Shown one piece after another: positions 11,531 to 23,636 of a DNA stretch of 64,000 bases. The stretch is from Xiphophorus maculatus (taxonomy: Eukaryota > Chordata > Actinopteri > Cyprinodontiformes > Poeciliidae): contig NC_036454.1 in NCBI RefSeq assembly GCF_002775205.1, positions 2,969,382 through 3,033,381 on the forward strand. Reading direction: 5' to 3'. Positions within the stretch are counted from its first letter, which is position 1. Each line of letters opens with the position of its first letter. The position numbers and the translations under genes are program-made. The notes below the pieces were generated by a model that saw only the letters and a list, made by a program, of their open reading frames with translations, ran no database searches and was not told the origin of the DNA.

Positions 11531-12694
11531 TTCTAACTAATCAGGATGAATCAATTATTAAAGTTATCGTCTATTAGTTTAGCAATCAGTTAATCATTAA
11601 CCAGAGCATACAGACTCAGAAAAGTTAATTTCCTGGAAGAACAGCACATTCATAGCAGTAAAGCAAAAACTGTACAAAAAAATATACATTTCACATTTAA
11701 GATAAAAAGGTGTCTGTAAATCTGGTCTCCCCAGAACTCCTTAGTTCTGGGAACTTTATCTGGACCTGGTTCAAATTCAGTGAAAAAAATCTCATATTAA
11801 GAACATTTTCTATCCAATTAATAATTGATCAATCCAAAAAAAAAAATCAGATCAGCCCCACTATTGATGTCAAGTAGAAACTTTCCACATGTTGATGTTG
11901 GAAATATCTTTTTGCAGCAGATGCATCCTTGGCTACAAGTGATGAATCGTTTACTAAAGAATATGTTGGGGAATAAAATGTTTATGTTCTTCTTTAGCAA
12001 GGGAATTGTTTATTTACTTCTCTTAATGTATTTGTTATATTGTATAAACAGGCCTGAATGGTTAAATGAAAAATCTACAGCATGCGCCTATTTTTTTATT
12101 CGATTAATTAATTAATTGTCAGAATAATTGATATATTAATCAATAACTAACATAATTGTTAGTTAGGATTAACATTTTCAGTCTATACCGATACTCAGTA
12201 AGTTTGTTCAAGAGAAATTACTGATGATGATGATGATGCTCTGCTCTGATGTTCTGACAGCTTCATCTTAACGAGGATTAAATTGAGACGTCGGCTTCCT
12301 GTCTCCTCAGGTGTTCAGTGGAGGATCGTTATCCGTCTGCCGGCCAATCAGAACTCTTCTCCTTTTGCATTTTTCACATTTGCCTGACCTGGATAAAGAC
12401 TTATCATTTGTCTGGGTTTCAGCCCAGGGCCGGTGCGTTCAGGGAGCGTAGGACTCCTCTGTTAGTAGAAGCTGTAACCTGAACCCGGTATCGGACCGGG
12501 TCGCCTCGGGTCGAGCCGCAGCTTCAGGTGTTGATGAAGACGCAGCAGCGCTCTGCTAAGTGAGGATTAGGTGTGGACATGATATCCTGATCTGGTAGTC
12601 CAACAGGAAATCCTCCCACAGGGAAACCCGAATGCTGTGTGCAGTTTAGTGACACAAATCTCATTTTGTGATCTAAAAGGAACATGGAAGAATC

Positions 12695-13194
12695 AGGGAT
12701 CACCGATCCACTTTTTCATTTCCGATACGATATCTGAGGATCAGTATCGCCCAATGCTGATCTGATACAGAGAAACAGCTGAATTAACTTAAAATGTTTT
12801 ATTTTTTTAAAAACTTGAACATAAATGTACTAAATTACAATATAAATTTATTTGCTAACTCTGCACCAGTACAGCAAACTGAAACACACCAAAAGCTTCA
12901 CCAGTTTGGTCAGACAGTTAAAACAACTTTAATTATTTCAGTCAGAGCAGTTAGCAGTAGAACAGCAAATGGAGAAAAATAATAAATACATAAACATAAT
13001 CTGCAACAAATCTTCTTTCAAATGGCTCAGAAAACACCATAAGGAATCCTAAATATGATGTAAAATAAATAATAAGGAATTATACTGGACAGATCTGCCC
13101 TGATGGATCAGGGACATTGCTACGATATTCAATCTGGAATTTTCTCTACAATATCGGGCCAATTCAGATACAAATATCTGATCAGTGCATCTGT
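12695..13194. mobile_element. Decayed hAT-like MITE
   Basis: The left end reads AGGGATCACCGATCCAC and the right end, inverted, reads TACAGATGCACTGATC. Both are degraded forms of one inverted terminus. Inside, both arms carry the same kind of words (GATACGATATCTGA, ATATCGGGCC). No clean target duplication was found and no coding sequence is present. Confidence 0.45.
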
Positions 13195-13453
13195 AGTTAC
13201 TAATGAGAATGTATTTCAGGAGCTATAATAGCTGCCATGCAGTCACAGCCGGACCGTTCCTAAAAATGGAGGAATAAATAGTTTCTACTGTTTTATCGTT
13301 ATCACAATATTACCAGGAAATATCGTGATAAACTTTACATCCATATGACCCGCAAGATTCCTCACATGAAGAAGACAAAGATCCTGCTGAATCTCTGCTG
13401 CTCTCCACAGCTGATCCACTGGAGTCACACACACTTCTCACTCTCAGCTGCAC

Positions 13454-13486
13454 TGTGTGTGTGGGTGTGTGTGTGTGTGTGTGTGT
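13454..13486. repeat. (TG)n microsatellite
   Basis: A TG dinucleotide run of about 33 bases is interrupted once by GGG, within strbp intron 1. Confidence 0.9.
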
Positions 13487-14382
13487 CTCTGGGGACTGCC
13501 CTCAGTCCTGGCTCGCTGCTGCATGTAAAACGGAAAGAGATTGATTAGACAATCCCCTGGAAGCACTTCCTCCCCTCACCTGGCCTCGTTCCTGAACTCA
13601 TCTGCCCACAGCCATCACAAAGCAATTATTGCCACGGTGATAATTGTTTGAGTCAGGGTTCTGTGGAGTCCAATCAGGCTTTCTTCTCGTTTTTTCCCCA
13701 GGGACAGTAGATTAAAACCGGAGGGAACTGAAGCCGGTTCCACTGAGGGCGATTTACAGGAGACTGTCTGAAGGATTCCCTGCACTGAGACATAAAAACA
13801 TCCAGACTCTGAAAAGCCAGCAGGAGTTCAGTCACTGCAGAGAGGAAGAGTCTGGACAACATTAATGCTGCAGTTAATTATTCAAACAATGCTTTTAGTT
13901 TAAGATTCTGTTGGAAACATCTTCAAACTGACCAGGATCTCAATGCAAAGAGAATATAGAGTTTAATGACTCAATGTCCTGAAACCTTCAGGCTGGGAGT
14001 AAATTAAGATGTAGCGACAGTGGAGAGGAAAAACTGCACTTTAACAGGAAGAAACCTCCAGCAGAACCAGAGCCAGGCTTGGTGTGGGAAACTTTTACCA
14101 TCTCAGGATTTGATTCAGGAGCTGCATGAAGAGCAGATGAAATGTTGGTGACCAAATTAGACGCTCAAGCCAGAAATACAACTGTTTCTGTTTGTTTTGT
14201 GATTGACTGGAACCTTGATGAAATATGTTATTAGATGGATTATTAATGGGAAGCATAGTGAACATGCCGAACTTCAATGAACCTGAGAAAATTAAAACAG
14301 CTCAGAACCCAGTAGTGACTAAGAGAAGCATGTTAGGATTGTTTTAGGACAATCTTCCAGTTTTCATTTTTTAGGATTCTTT

Positions 14383-14892
14383 GGCTGCGTTCACACTGCA
14401 GCCTGAAGTGACCCAATTCCGATTTCTTGTCGAATCAGATGTTTTTTCCCATGCCCGTTCACACTGCCAAACATATGCGACCTGTAAGTGTTCTGCAGTG
14501 TGAACGGGCAACGACCTGAAAGTGTCCCCCATGCTCAGTAGAGGGCGCAATAACGTCAGCGTTCTCAGTGTTCTGCCAACCAAAGAAGAAGTGCTCAGTG
14601 TTTGTAATAAAGATGGAGGCTAACTTCATCCTCATTGTAGTCCATCATGGTCGTTGTTGTTCTTCCCGCTTGCGTGTATCAGGAGGCAGAACAGTGAGAC
14701 TTGTTGAGTGTCTGACGTTCAGTTTGGATGAATGCGACCTGGACGTTACGCCACATTTGAATCAAATGCGTATCGTATATGGGTCGCATTCGAAAAGAAT
14801 CCAACCTGTGCTGTTCAGACTGTCATGAAAAGATCGGATACAGGTCACATTACGTCAAGAAAAAAATCTGAATTGGGTCACAAAGGCTGCCT
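14383..14892. mobile_element. MITE with imperfect inverted termini
   Basis: The left arm (GCAGCCTGAAGTGACCCAAT, from about 14398) matches the inverted right arm (GCAGCCTTTGTGACCCAATT, from about 14890). The outer left end also has GGCTGCGTTCACACTG, and internal CGTTCACACTGCC and GCAGTGTGAACGG are inverted to each other. The element is about 510 bp, with no transposase. Its arrangement resembles non-autonomous DNA transposons common in fish; the superfamily is not certain. Confidence 0.55.
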
Positions 14893-14986
14893 TTGTAACA
14901 TCAGGAATCCACTGAATCCATCGAGATCCATCTGGATCCTGATGTTGTGTTTGAATCGATTTGAAGAAGTTTGGATTTCTCTTTTG

Positions 14987-15115
14987 TCTGTTGCTGTTGT
15001 TGTTGTTGCTGCTGCTGTGTTGTTGTTGCTGTTGTTGTTGCTGCTGCTGTGTTGTTGTTGATGTTGTTGTTGCTGCTGCTGCTGTTGTTGTTGTTGTTGT
15101 TGCTGCTACTGCTGC
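14987..15115. repeat. (TTG/CTG)n trinucleotide repeat
   Basis: About 43 triplets of TTG and CTG, with a few ATG, GTG and CTA variants, form an uninterrupted triplet block. On the opposite strand it would read CAA/CAG, polyglutamine-like in one frame. No flanking exon signals or homology support translation. It lies in intron 1 of strbp. Confidence 0.9.
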
Positions 15116-16155
15116 AGGCGTCCAACTGATCTGCTGCTGCTGCCAGAGAACTGACCCCCTCCTGGCTCTGGTTCTGGTTCTGGAAATGAATGTCTGTAGT
15201 AAACTGGGCTGAGTGCTGAAGGCGGCTGGACCGGAGCCAGTACTACGCTGCTGCTCATCAGAAGCAGCCGGTACTCACCGTTCACACAGTGTGGTCTCAT
15301 TGGGTCCAGCCTTTTGGTTCTGGTTCTGAATTCCCTGAATAACGACTTCCTGTTCTGATTTGATCTGTGAACAAGTGGGATCAGTAAACACAGGGATGAA
15401 CATGAGCCGGTCAGCCTGGCTGGTTCTGCTCAGTTTGACCTTTCACCCCTTAAGCTGCTGTTATATTCCAGTTTTGGTCGTTATGATGATGTCATTTACC
15501 GCTGGATGTTTTGTGCTGATTGCTCCGGTTTGGACCCGTCAGGTGGGCTTGACTTTTCTGCTTTTACAACAGATTCAAAGTCATTTTTTAATCTACTCAT
15601 CATCTGCTGTACAGAATGTTGTGGATCCAATAAATGCTGTCAGTGGCTGGTTTTGATTTGATCAGGAATCAGGTTTTCTGATAATAATATACAGTTTACT
15701 AAATTAAATAAGATCTGAGCATTTCATGACCATGATTCCATGATTCATGAAAATACTTGAATACATTAAATAAATAAATTGCCAAGACTTGGCAACATCA
15801 TGTTTGATGTGAATAACATTGGTCAGCTGAGGTTGTTATTAATGTGCTATAAGATTTATAACAACATATAAACATATTTATGTTTACATATTTATATGTA
15901 AACGTAGTACATATAAATAAACTTTAACTCAACTTGATGTCTGTAATGAGACGATGGCTCATTATTACAGTTAAACTAAGTTAAATTAATAAAGTGTCAT
16001 CAAGGCATTGATGCTTCAGATGTTTCTGTCTGTTTTTCATAAAACTGCTCAGTAATATTAATGTTGACTCGTAGTTTGTTGAAGGAAACAGGAAGTTCAG
16101 TCAGTTTGATGTTGACATTGATGGAGTTTATTCATCTACCAGGTATTTTTACCTG

Positions 16156-16446
16156 CACTGCAAAAAGGTAAATGATTCCTTAATATCAATTAAAAACTAT
16201 TTGTTCCACAGGCAGATTCTTTCACTTGTAACATGGGGAAAATATCTTATTATAAAGAAATAATCTACCAGTGGAAATAAAACTTTGGAAACTTTTTCAT
16301 TAATATTAAGGAATTATAGACTAGCTGAGGCTCTTATATCTGAAAAGTTACTTGAAGTTAGTTTTGTCGTATTTCTAGTGTACTATGATATTTGTACTAG
16401 AAACCAGACCAACACACTTTGGTAAAATTAAGAGTTTTTTGCAGCA
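16156..16446. mobile_element. Small MITE with CACTGCAAAAA-type ends
   Basis: The left end CACTGCAAAAAGG is mirrored by TTTTTTGCAGCA at the right end. A similar sequence in the opposite orientation occurs at about 19645-19830: both share the words for 'taatattaaggaattat', the 'gtagatta' block and 'cttgtaaca'. There is no coding content. The superfamily is not assigned. Confidence 0.5.
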
Positions 16447-17414
16447 CATCCTGCTGGACGGCTCAACTAACCGCCTCAGATTCTCCTGGTGTGAGAAAAC
16501 ATTTCCTGTGGTTTTATGTCACGTTAAGTTTAGTTTGTAAATGTGACTTTTTTTGGGCTTGGATTCACAGAAACAGGAACAGAAGCGTTAATGAAATGTA
16601 ACTGTAACCTGGTGTTTCTGGAGCAGGAAGTTTTCCCCAAAAACAGAAAGTTTCCTGTTAAATCTCCAACCTTACCTGAGTTACTGAACATAAGAAGTTA
16701 AATATTTAAATTTCATCAACTCTTTCAAACTAAATCCATTAGTAGATTTTACTTAAGTCCACCCCCTGCCCATGCATTACCCACACTGCTTTAGTGATTG
16801 GAATGTTTTCTGGCCGCTTACATGAAGCGCAGCCATTAATGCATTATTGAAGTCTAATCCTGCTGAGAAAATAACTCTAAAGCTGCTGTTTCATAACCTC
16901 ACACACACACACGCCATAATGGCGTCACACAGCTGTACTTCCTAAATTTACTGAAGGGCAGATTTCCTGCGGTGCGCCTGGATTAAGCAGGTTAATCTGG
17001 GTTAGAGACCTGGATGAGGACTTTCTGCTGGTTTCTGTTGGATGTTTGTTGAAAAGGTGAATCCAAATGAATTTATCTGCTTTTTATCGCTGGGTTTATA
17101 TTAGCGGAGAGCTAACAGACATAAATCTCATCGGATTGAAACTCTGAACCTGATTAGAACATCCTGGAGTTTTAATAACTGCAGGAAATATGTGATCTGT
17201 AAACCTGAAAACAGCTGATTAATTCATATCGTGGGTTCATAGTGACATTTCACGTTTAGAAAACTGACTGAAGCAGCAGAGACGCAACTCCTTCTAAGAT
17301 GAGGAAGGATTTGCATAAATGTCTTGATTTATTCTGTTTTTCAGTTGCTACAGATTTTTCTGCTCTGCTTTTCTGTTAAAAGAATAAAACTGGAAAGAAA
17401 ATGTTCCTTTAGAG

Positions 17415-17631
17415 CACAGGTGTCAAACTCCAGGCCTCCAGTCGCAGTCCTGCAGGTTTTAGATGCGCCACAGGTACAAACACTGGAACGAAACGGCTTA
17501 GTTACCTCCTTCTTGTGTAGATCAGTTCTCCAGAACCTTAATGACCTAATTATTCTGTTCAGGTGGTTCAGCAGAGGCTCATCTAAAAGTTGCAGGGCAG
17601 CGGACTCCAGGGCTGGAGTTTGACACACCTG
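17415..17631. mobile_element. hAT-type MITE with 8-bp target duplication
   Basis: The termini CACAGGTGTCAAACTC and GAGTTTGACACACCTG are inverted repeats. They are flanked by identical 8-bp duplications CTTTAGAG (17407-17414 and 17632-17639). The 217-bp element has no coding capacity. The open frames overlapping it on both strands are by-products of its sequence. Confidence 0.9.
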
Positions 17632-19644
17632 CTTTAGAGACTTAACTTCACAGAAACAATTCATTTCTGGTGCTAATTTATTACATTTAGGATTTAAGTT
17701 CTTAAAGTTTCCTCATTGAATAATACATTTCAGGAAGCAGAAATTCACTAAATGGCTATAAATGAATAATTCAAACAGTCTGCAGAGATCTTAGGATCAG
17801 TTTCATTAATTTGCAGAAATAAAAAGAATTCTACGTTAAAAACATTTTTACTCTTTCAGCAAAGAGTGAAGTTGTATTTTTTTAGACTTTTCAAACATCC
17901 GCCATCTTTCTGATGAACTCGGCGCCGTTTTTCTGTTGATTATTCATGAGCTGTTTGATTAATTGAAAGATAATCAGTAAATTCAACCCATTTCTTCATT
18001 GGAGTCACAAAAGGACAGAATGATGGATTCCTCTGAGTTTCACATCACTTTAACTCCAACATGCTAATGGAGTTTTTCCACAGCAGACACATTTATACTG
18101 GTCACTGCAGGAGAAAACGGATCTCATTAATGTCGGCTCAGTCCCAGTGAGGTTCTGATCCAGTAAGATGAAAATGAGATCTCCAGGTTTCAGTTCAGCA
18201 GCTGAACTTTACCTGTTCACAACCACCAGCAACATATATTCAGACATTAATCCAAAAGATATAAATCTCACTATTTGATCTTCAAAGGTATTTTTGTACC
18301 ATCGGGTGTCCATGAAGTCTGAGGAATTATGGAGAAGCATTTAACTTATAAATGATCTTTTTGTGTCCCTGTTCTGGTCCAACATGACGTAAATAATAAA
18401 AATAAAAACAGCTGTGAATCTGCAGATTAATTTCTAAACTGATTTTAAACACATATCTCACTCATCAGTTCACATCTCAGCTTTTTGCTGAAGCTGCAGT
18501 TCAGTGACTGGTAACATGTTCAGGGCGTTTCTATAGACAACCAGTAATATAAAAACAATTACAAGATGGTCCCAACAAGCTAAACGAGCTCCTGTGGGCT
18601 GTTGTGAGGTTACGGACTGTGATGCTCTGTTCCAGCCACATGGAGACCACATCAGTGACTGGATGTGTGTTTAGACTCCACCCCACCAGTGAGAGGCTTC
18701 CTCAATAACAAATCCCTGATCACCAGATCTAGTTTTGAGGTCGTGCATGGATGTATCGATTAGCTATAAAAGGGGTTTGAGACTGAGTGTAAAATGAGTT
18801 AAAAAGCAGCCAAAGGCCAAAGAAAAGCTTTAAATGACCTTAAAATGATCACTGTAAAGGTTTCAGGGCTGCTTTAAGGAAAATGTGAGGAAATGAGTGA
18901 TGACTATGGATGATAATTGTGTTTATAGCACCGGGGGAATAAAACTGCCGTAAATGTTTTTTTCTAAATAATACAACTTTGAAACGTTGGGTTTTGATTA
19001 CCATTAACCTGCCGAGTCAGTTCAGTTAAACCAAGTAAAACGGTTTGACCTGCTAATAATCCAGGTTAACTCTGATTGGTTGAAACTGGGGCGTTTGGAC
19101 CCATCGGTTTCCTGTTGTATCTTCTACTGAAACTCACTCTGTGATCCAGGATGTCGGCTTGTTAAAGGCGATTTCCTTTCTGAGCTCTGAAAACCCAGAA
19201 AGGAAATCAGGTGATGATAAATTAATTCTAGGAATTTCTACTCAAACTCAGTTTTACCACCATCTGTTAGTCCCAAAACGCCTCCATAGGCCTGACCTAC
19301 AGACCCTAGTGCATGCTGGGAGCTGACTGGTTTGTCTTAAACACCAACCCAACCTGCCTGACTGATGCGTTCATGTCGTCATGCCGACAGTGGCTTCCTG
19401 ATGCAGCGCCGGCAGGTGCCTTTGCAGGCGAACTCGTCCATCTCTGGAGCTCAGAGAGTGGCTCGATGGTGAAATGTTCTGTCGCCGTGTCTCTGGTTCC
19501 TCCTCAGTGTCCATGAACACAACAACATGTGGAGGGAAAACAGCGACTGGAAATATGGTGAGGAAATAATCAGGAGCAGAACCGACGGGTCCAAACGCCT
19601 CATCGATAGATTAATAAATAAAATAAAATAAAATAAAATAAAAA

Positions 19645-19830
19645 AATTGCCACATTATGCAAATGTTAGAAATACATTAAATTATGCAAATAAACAAAAC
19701 TAACTTACAAGTAACTTTCCACAAATAAATAGGAGCTTATTTTAAGTCAATAATTCCTTAATACTGATAAAAATATTCTACTTCCATTGGTAGATTATTT
19801 CACATATAACAAGATGTTTTCCATGTTAAA
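19645..19830. mobile_element. Partial MITE copy, inverted relative to 16156-16446
   Basis: This AT-rich block carries reverse-complement matches to the 16156-16446 element (AATTCCTTAATACTGAT, GGTAGATTATTTCACA, AACAAGATGTTTTCCATG). The outer termini are not clearly preserved. It is preceded by a short (AATAA)n run at about 19612-19642. Confidence 0.4.
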
Positions 19831-20063
19831 ACAAAGCCGAGCCATTTTTTGGACTCTGCTTTCATTTTTCTCTCGGCGCCATCAGAACCTTTCGGTCCTG
19901 AAGTTTCACCTTCTGGTGAGCGGCGTCTCCGTCTGCTGAAGAGCAACTTGATTATCTGCTGCGTTGCCACCTACTGTTGCTCCTTCTCTCAGATAACAGG
20001 ATGTAGAGGTTATGTTGATGGAAATCATTAAAATCCACATCATTAGCAAACAAGCCATCAGTG

Positions 20064-20064
<1 letters not shown>

Positions 20065-20143
<79 letters not shown>

Positions 20144-20165
20144 GTGTCTGTGTGTGTGCGTGTGT
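20065..20165. repeat. (TG)n microsatellite, about 100 bp
   Basis: A nearly perfect TG run of about 50 units has two TGCG interruptions and one TCTG near its 3' end. Cysteine/valine and histidine/threonine open frames on the two strands are artefacts of this repeat. Confidence 0.95.
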
Positions 20166-23100
20166 TCAACCCGCCCACGCTGTCGCTGTGCAGAAGTGAC
20201 ACAAATCCTCCTCTGCTCAAGATCTCATTTATTTATCAGAATACAGATAAACTACCTGCTGTTAGAATCCAGAGAACAACATTCAGGTTTCTCCCTGATC
20301 CAGCCTTAGACTCATGGCTGCTCTCTGCTGCAGCGTTGGGAGAAACAGGCCTAATAAAAGCAGAGGTAGAAACTGCTTCCTGACTTTGGAACAGCAGAAC
20401 TCCCAGGTGTGAGAAAGTGTGCCATCCCCAGCTTTTGGTTTAGCCACAGAAAGCTGCTGCCTTTTGTTGTCAGATCAAATGTTAGGAATGCTTTGTATGA
20501 CAGAACGGTTTCTACCTTCCCACCTCGGCTGCTGAAAGCTCACAGGAGGAATTATTTGAAGTGCTGTGAGAACATAAAAGCCTCCACATGAAAGTTTCTG
20601 GCAGTAAAACCGGCCTAATAAACACGAGCCAAAATAAACCTGGAGGCTGAGGACGGGAGAGGCAGCAGGAGCCGCCAGCGCCTGGATACCTGCAGCTGGA
20701 CCGGCTGGACGCTCAGGTCCATTTTAGTCTGACCTGTAACTCTGACTCTGATCCTGCTGCGGGAAGCTGTTTGTCTGAAAGCATCATTCGCTGATAACAG
20801 AGTCTTTGTTAAGGTCACAATACCGTCATGTTTTACTCAACGTCTCAGAAAGCTTTTAGGCTTCCTGACTGCAGTTCTTCTGGGTCCTGCAGGCGTTGGG
20901 CAGATTTTGAAAGCAGCTGATTATTTTCGTTTCTAACAAACTTTAAGTTCCTGAGTGAGAAGTTCTCATCAGGTAATGAATGACTTTCTGCCTCGGTTAG
21001 AGCAGGGCTGGGCAATACAGCAATAATTATCTACATCGCAATAAACACATGATCAATAGATAATGCGTCTGAAAGAAGGTTTTGGACATATTTACAAGTT
21101 TAACCATATAAACTTGTAAATATGAAGGCATATTGTGTGTGTGTGTGTGTGTGTGGCTCAGATTACACCCGGTTTTAGATAAAACTGTAACCCTTATTAT
21201 TACAGAATGAAATAACTGGAATCAAAGAATATCTACTGGACTCTTCTGTGCAGCCAGAGCTCAGAATCCTTGGTTCTGATTCGGATTCTGTCGGGTCACT
21301 CTCACTGAGTCAGAAACGTTTTTTTTTTTTTTTTAGCTAAGTGAAGTTTCTAAACTTTAATGTCTGCTGTCTGAAGCTGGATTAGATTGTTTTTGCTTCA
21401 CTGCATCTCGTTTTAATTATTTTAAGTCTTTTTAGGTGTTTGAATAAAATCTTTGTTGATCTCCACCTGATGGTTCATAATGAGTCTGACTGACATTAAC
21501 TAGTTTTCGGCTGTTTCTGATGTTGCACGTTTTCTGTTTTTGTCTCCAAGTCTTTCTGGTTTCTGACCTGTGAAAGTTGCTTTATAAACTAAAGTTAGTC
21601 TGAGTTGTTGTTCTGTTCTTCTCTTATTAAAAAGCAACAGCAGCGATTTGTTTTCTGCCTAACGAGCGCCTCAGCTGAACAACTGGGAACCTTATTTGGC
21701 CTCAGTGCCTAATTGCTGCTAACATTTCTCTTCAGCTGGAGATTAATGATAATAATAGTTTAGTTGAATAAGATGAAATGATTTCTCAGTCTTTTCTCTG
21801 GTCCGTCTCGTAACGTGGGCGTTCTGAGGTCCTGCTGAAACATTTCTGCATGTGAGGCTTATGCAAATAAAGCCGGATCTCTGGGAGCTGTTTACAGCCT
21901 CTCTGGGTTTTAAAGCAGGTTGGCTTCATGATCACAGAGTCTATTTTTATGCAGAGGAAAAAAAAACTCTTTCTTACCTGCTCTCCCCCTCCTGTCCTGT
22001 TATTTTTTTTCTGTTGTTCTTTAATCAGCGTTGTCTTTTTGCCACATGCTGAGCTCACCATCTGCTGCTGCTGTCGGCGTCCTCAGAAAGTCATCGCTGT
22101 ATTCCTGATTATCTGGCTTTAATCGCCTCCTCTTCAGGGAGACGCAAGGTTAGCAGGGAAAGCAGCTCGCATGAGGTCCAATAAAACCGCAGCAGTAAAG
22201 TAAATCCACTCGACCTTGAATGTCCGGCCTGAACTTATGGTAGATATGAAAACATCAGAGCTCTGCTGCGTTATGTTATAATACATTCTGTATTTTTGTT
22301 GCTATATCAACTTTTAGTTTAATGTTCTCAGTTTTTTACCCTTGCAGAGGTTACAGCTGAGCCAACAGTTCGTCACTTCGTCCTGCCTTTACGCTGTTTT
22401 AACACCAGACGGTCCAGTTGACTCGGTTTGATTGGGACCAAAACATTTGTTCCATCTCCAGCTGCTGTTTCTCTTTTCACTGCTCTGAGTCAAACCAACC
22501 AAACCTTTGAAAAACCTTTAAAACATCATTAGTTGGAATTTATCACGTTAAATCAAACTCTAATCATGACAAGAAATTTATCACAATAAATGAACAACAA
22601 ACAATAAATGATGTAATAAATGCATCTTACAGGTTTTTAAATCTGACACTCAGTTACTACAGACCTGTAAACATCCATCCATCCATCCACTCACTTTCTT
22701 GCTTTTATTTAGTCTTTTTTCAGTTTTTTTCTTGTTTCTGCAGTTTTCAAAAACTTTGGTGAATATAGAGATGAAATCGTTCTGAATGTCTGCCTTTCAT
22801 CTTTTCTCTCTTTCTCATCTGTGCCTCCATCACTCTGTGACCTTTACATTTATTACATTAGCATGAAAATACAACTATATAAAACTTGGACTGTATTACC
22901 CAATAATTATTGCAGACGGCTCTTTGCCGTATGAATATAGAGGAGATTTATTGTGCAGCCTCGGTTCTTCCACCTCTATCAGCTGCTGGTTGAGAGGAAC
23001 CGGGTTAATCCAGGCCGATAAAGACAACGGGCCCGCAGCATGACAGACCCTCCACTGAATTTAACCAAATCAGTTTCACAACAGATTAAACTGTTAAAAA

Positions 23101-23636
23101 AAAACAGCTGAATTTAAAACCAGAGACCGAACACACATGAACATAAAAACATATCAGGTTTCAGGTCCAAACCACATGAACTGGTTTCACTCACCAACAT
23201 TCAGACGCCAACGGGAAATCTCAGAACCTCTCCAGACGAACTATGAATTCAGCCTGGAGGCTTTTCTGGATCAGCTGGACGGGTTCTGTCAGAATCTGTG
23301 AGGTTCTGCAGTTTGAACCAGGAAACAGAAACAACTGAAAGCTGGAGGTCTAATGTGACTGAGAGGTGAAAGCTGAGCAGCGTCACAGTAAATCCTGGAT
23401 CATCTGCAACAAACGGTCCAAAAACAAAGATCGGCGTTAAATCACCGTGGCAACCGATACGACCCATGACCTGTCGGTTTCTGACGGCCATGTTTGGTGT
23501 TTTTTTTCCTCCACAGTGGGACCTGAGAGGCTGAGCAGTGGGAGGCGTTGGACTGCATGAGGAGGCCGAGCGACGGGACGCTGGTCCTCACCTAGACCCC
23601 GCCCCCATCAACCCCTGACCCCCACACCGCACCGAC

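Larger units (their letters stand above)
9083..23516 (+). other. strbp: strbp intron 1 (about 14.4 kb)
   Basis: The stretch runs from the GTAGGT donor to the CCACAG acceptor. It holds a 53-bp tandem duplication, several MITEs, TG and TTG/CTG repeats (listed separately) and no convincing coding exon. A GC-richer patch at about 12300-12560, beginning after CTCCTCAG, could hide an alternative 5' non-coding exon, but nothing proves it. Confidence 0.5.

Noticed and set aside
14732-15212. Polyglutamine/asparagine or polyleucine/cysteine frames over the triplet repeat
   Set aside because: No flanking coding homology or exon signals; the frames exist in several phases because of the repeat itself.
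20012-20383. Long cysteine/valine and histidine/threonine frames over TG repeats (also at 34364-34816 and 35448-35750)
   Set aside because: They are direct translations of dinucleotide repeats.
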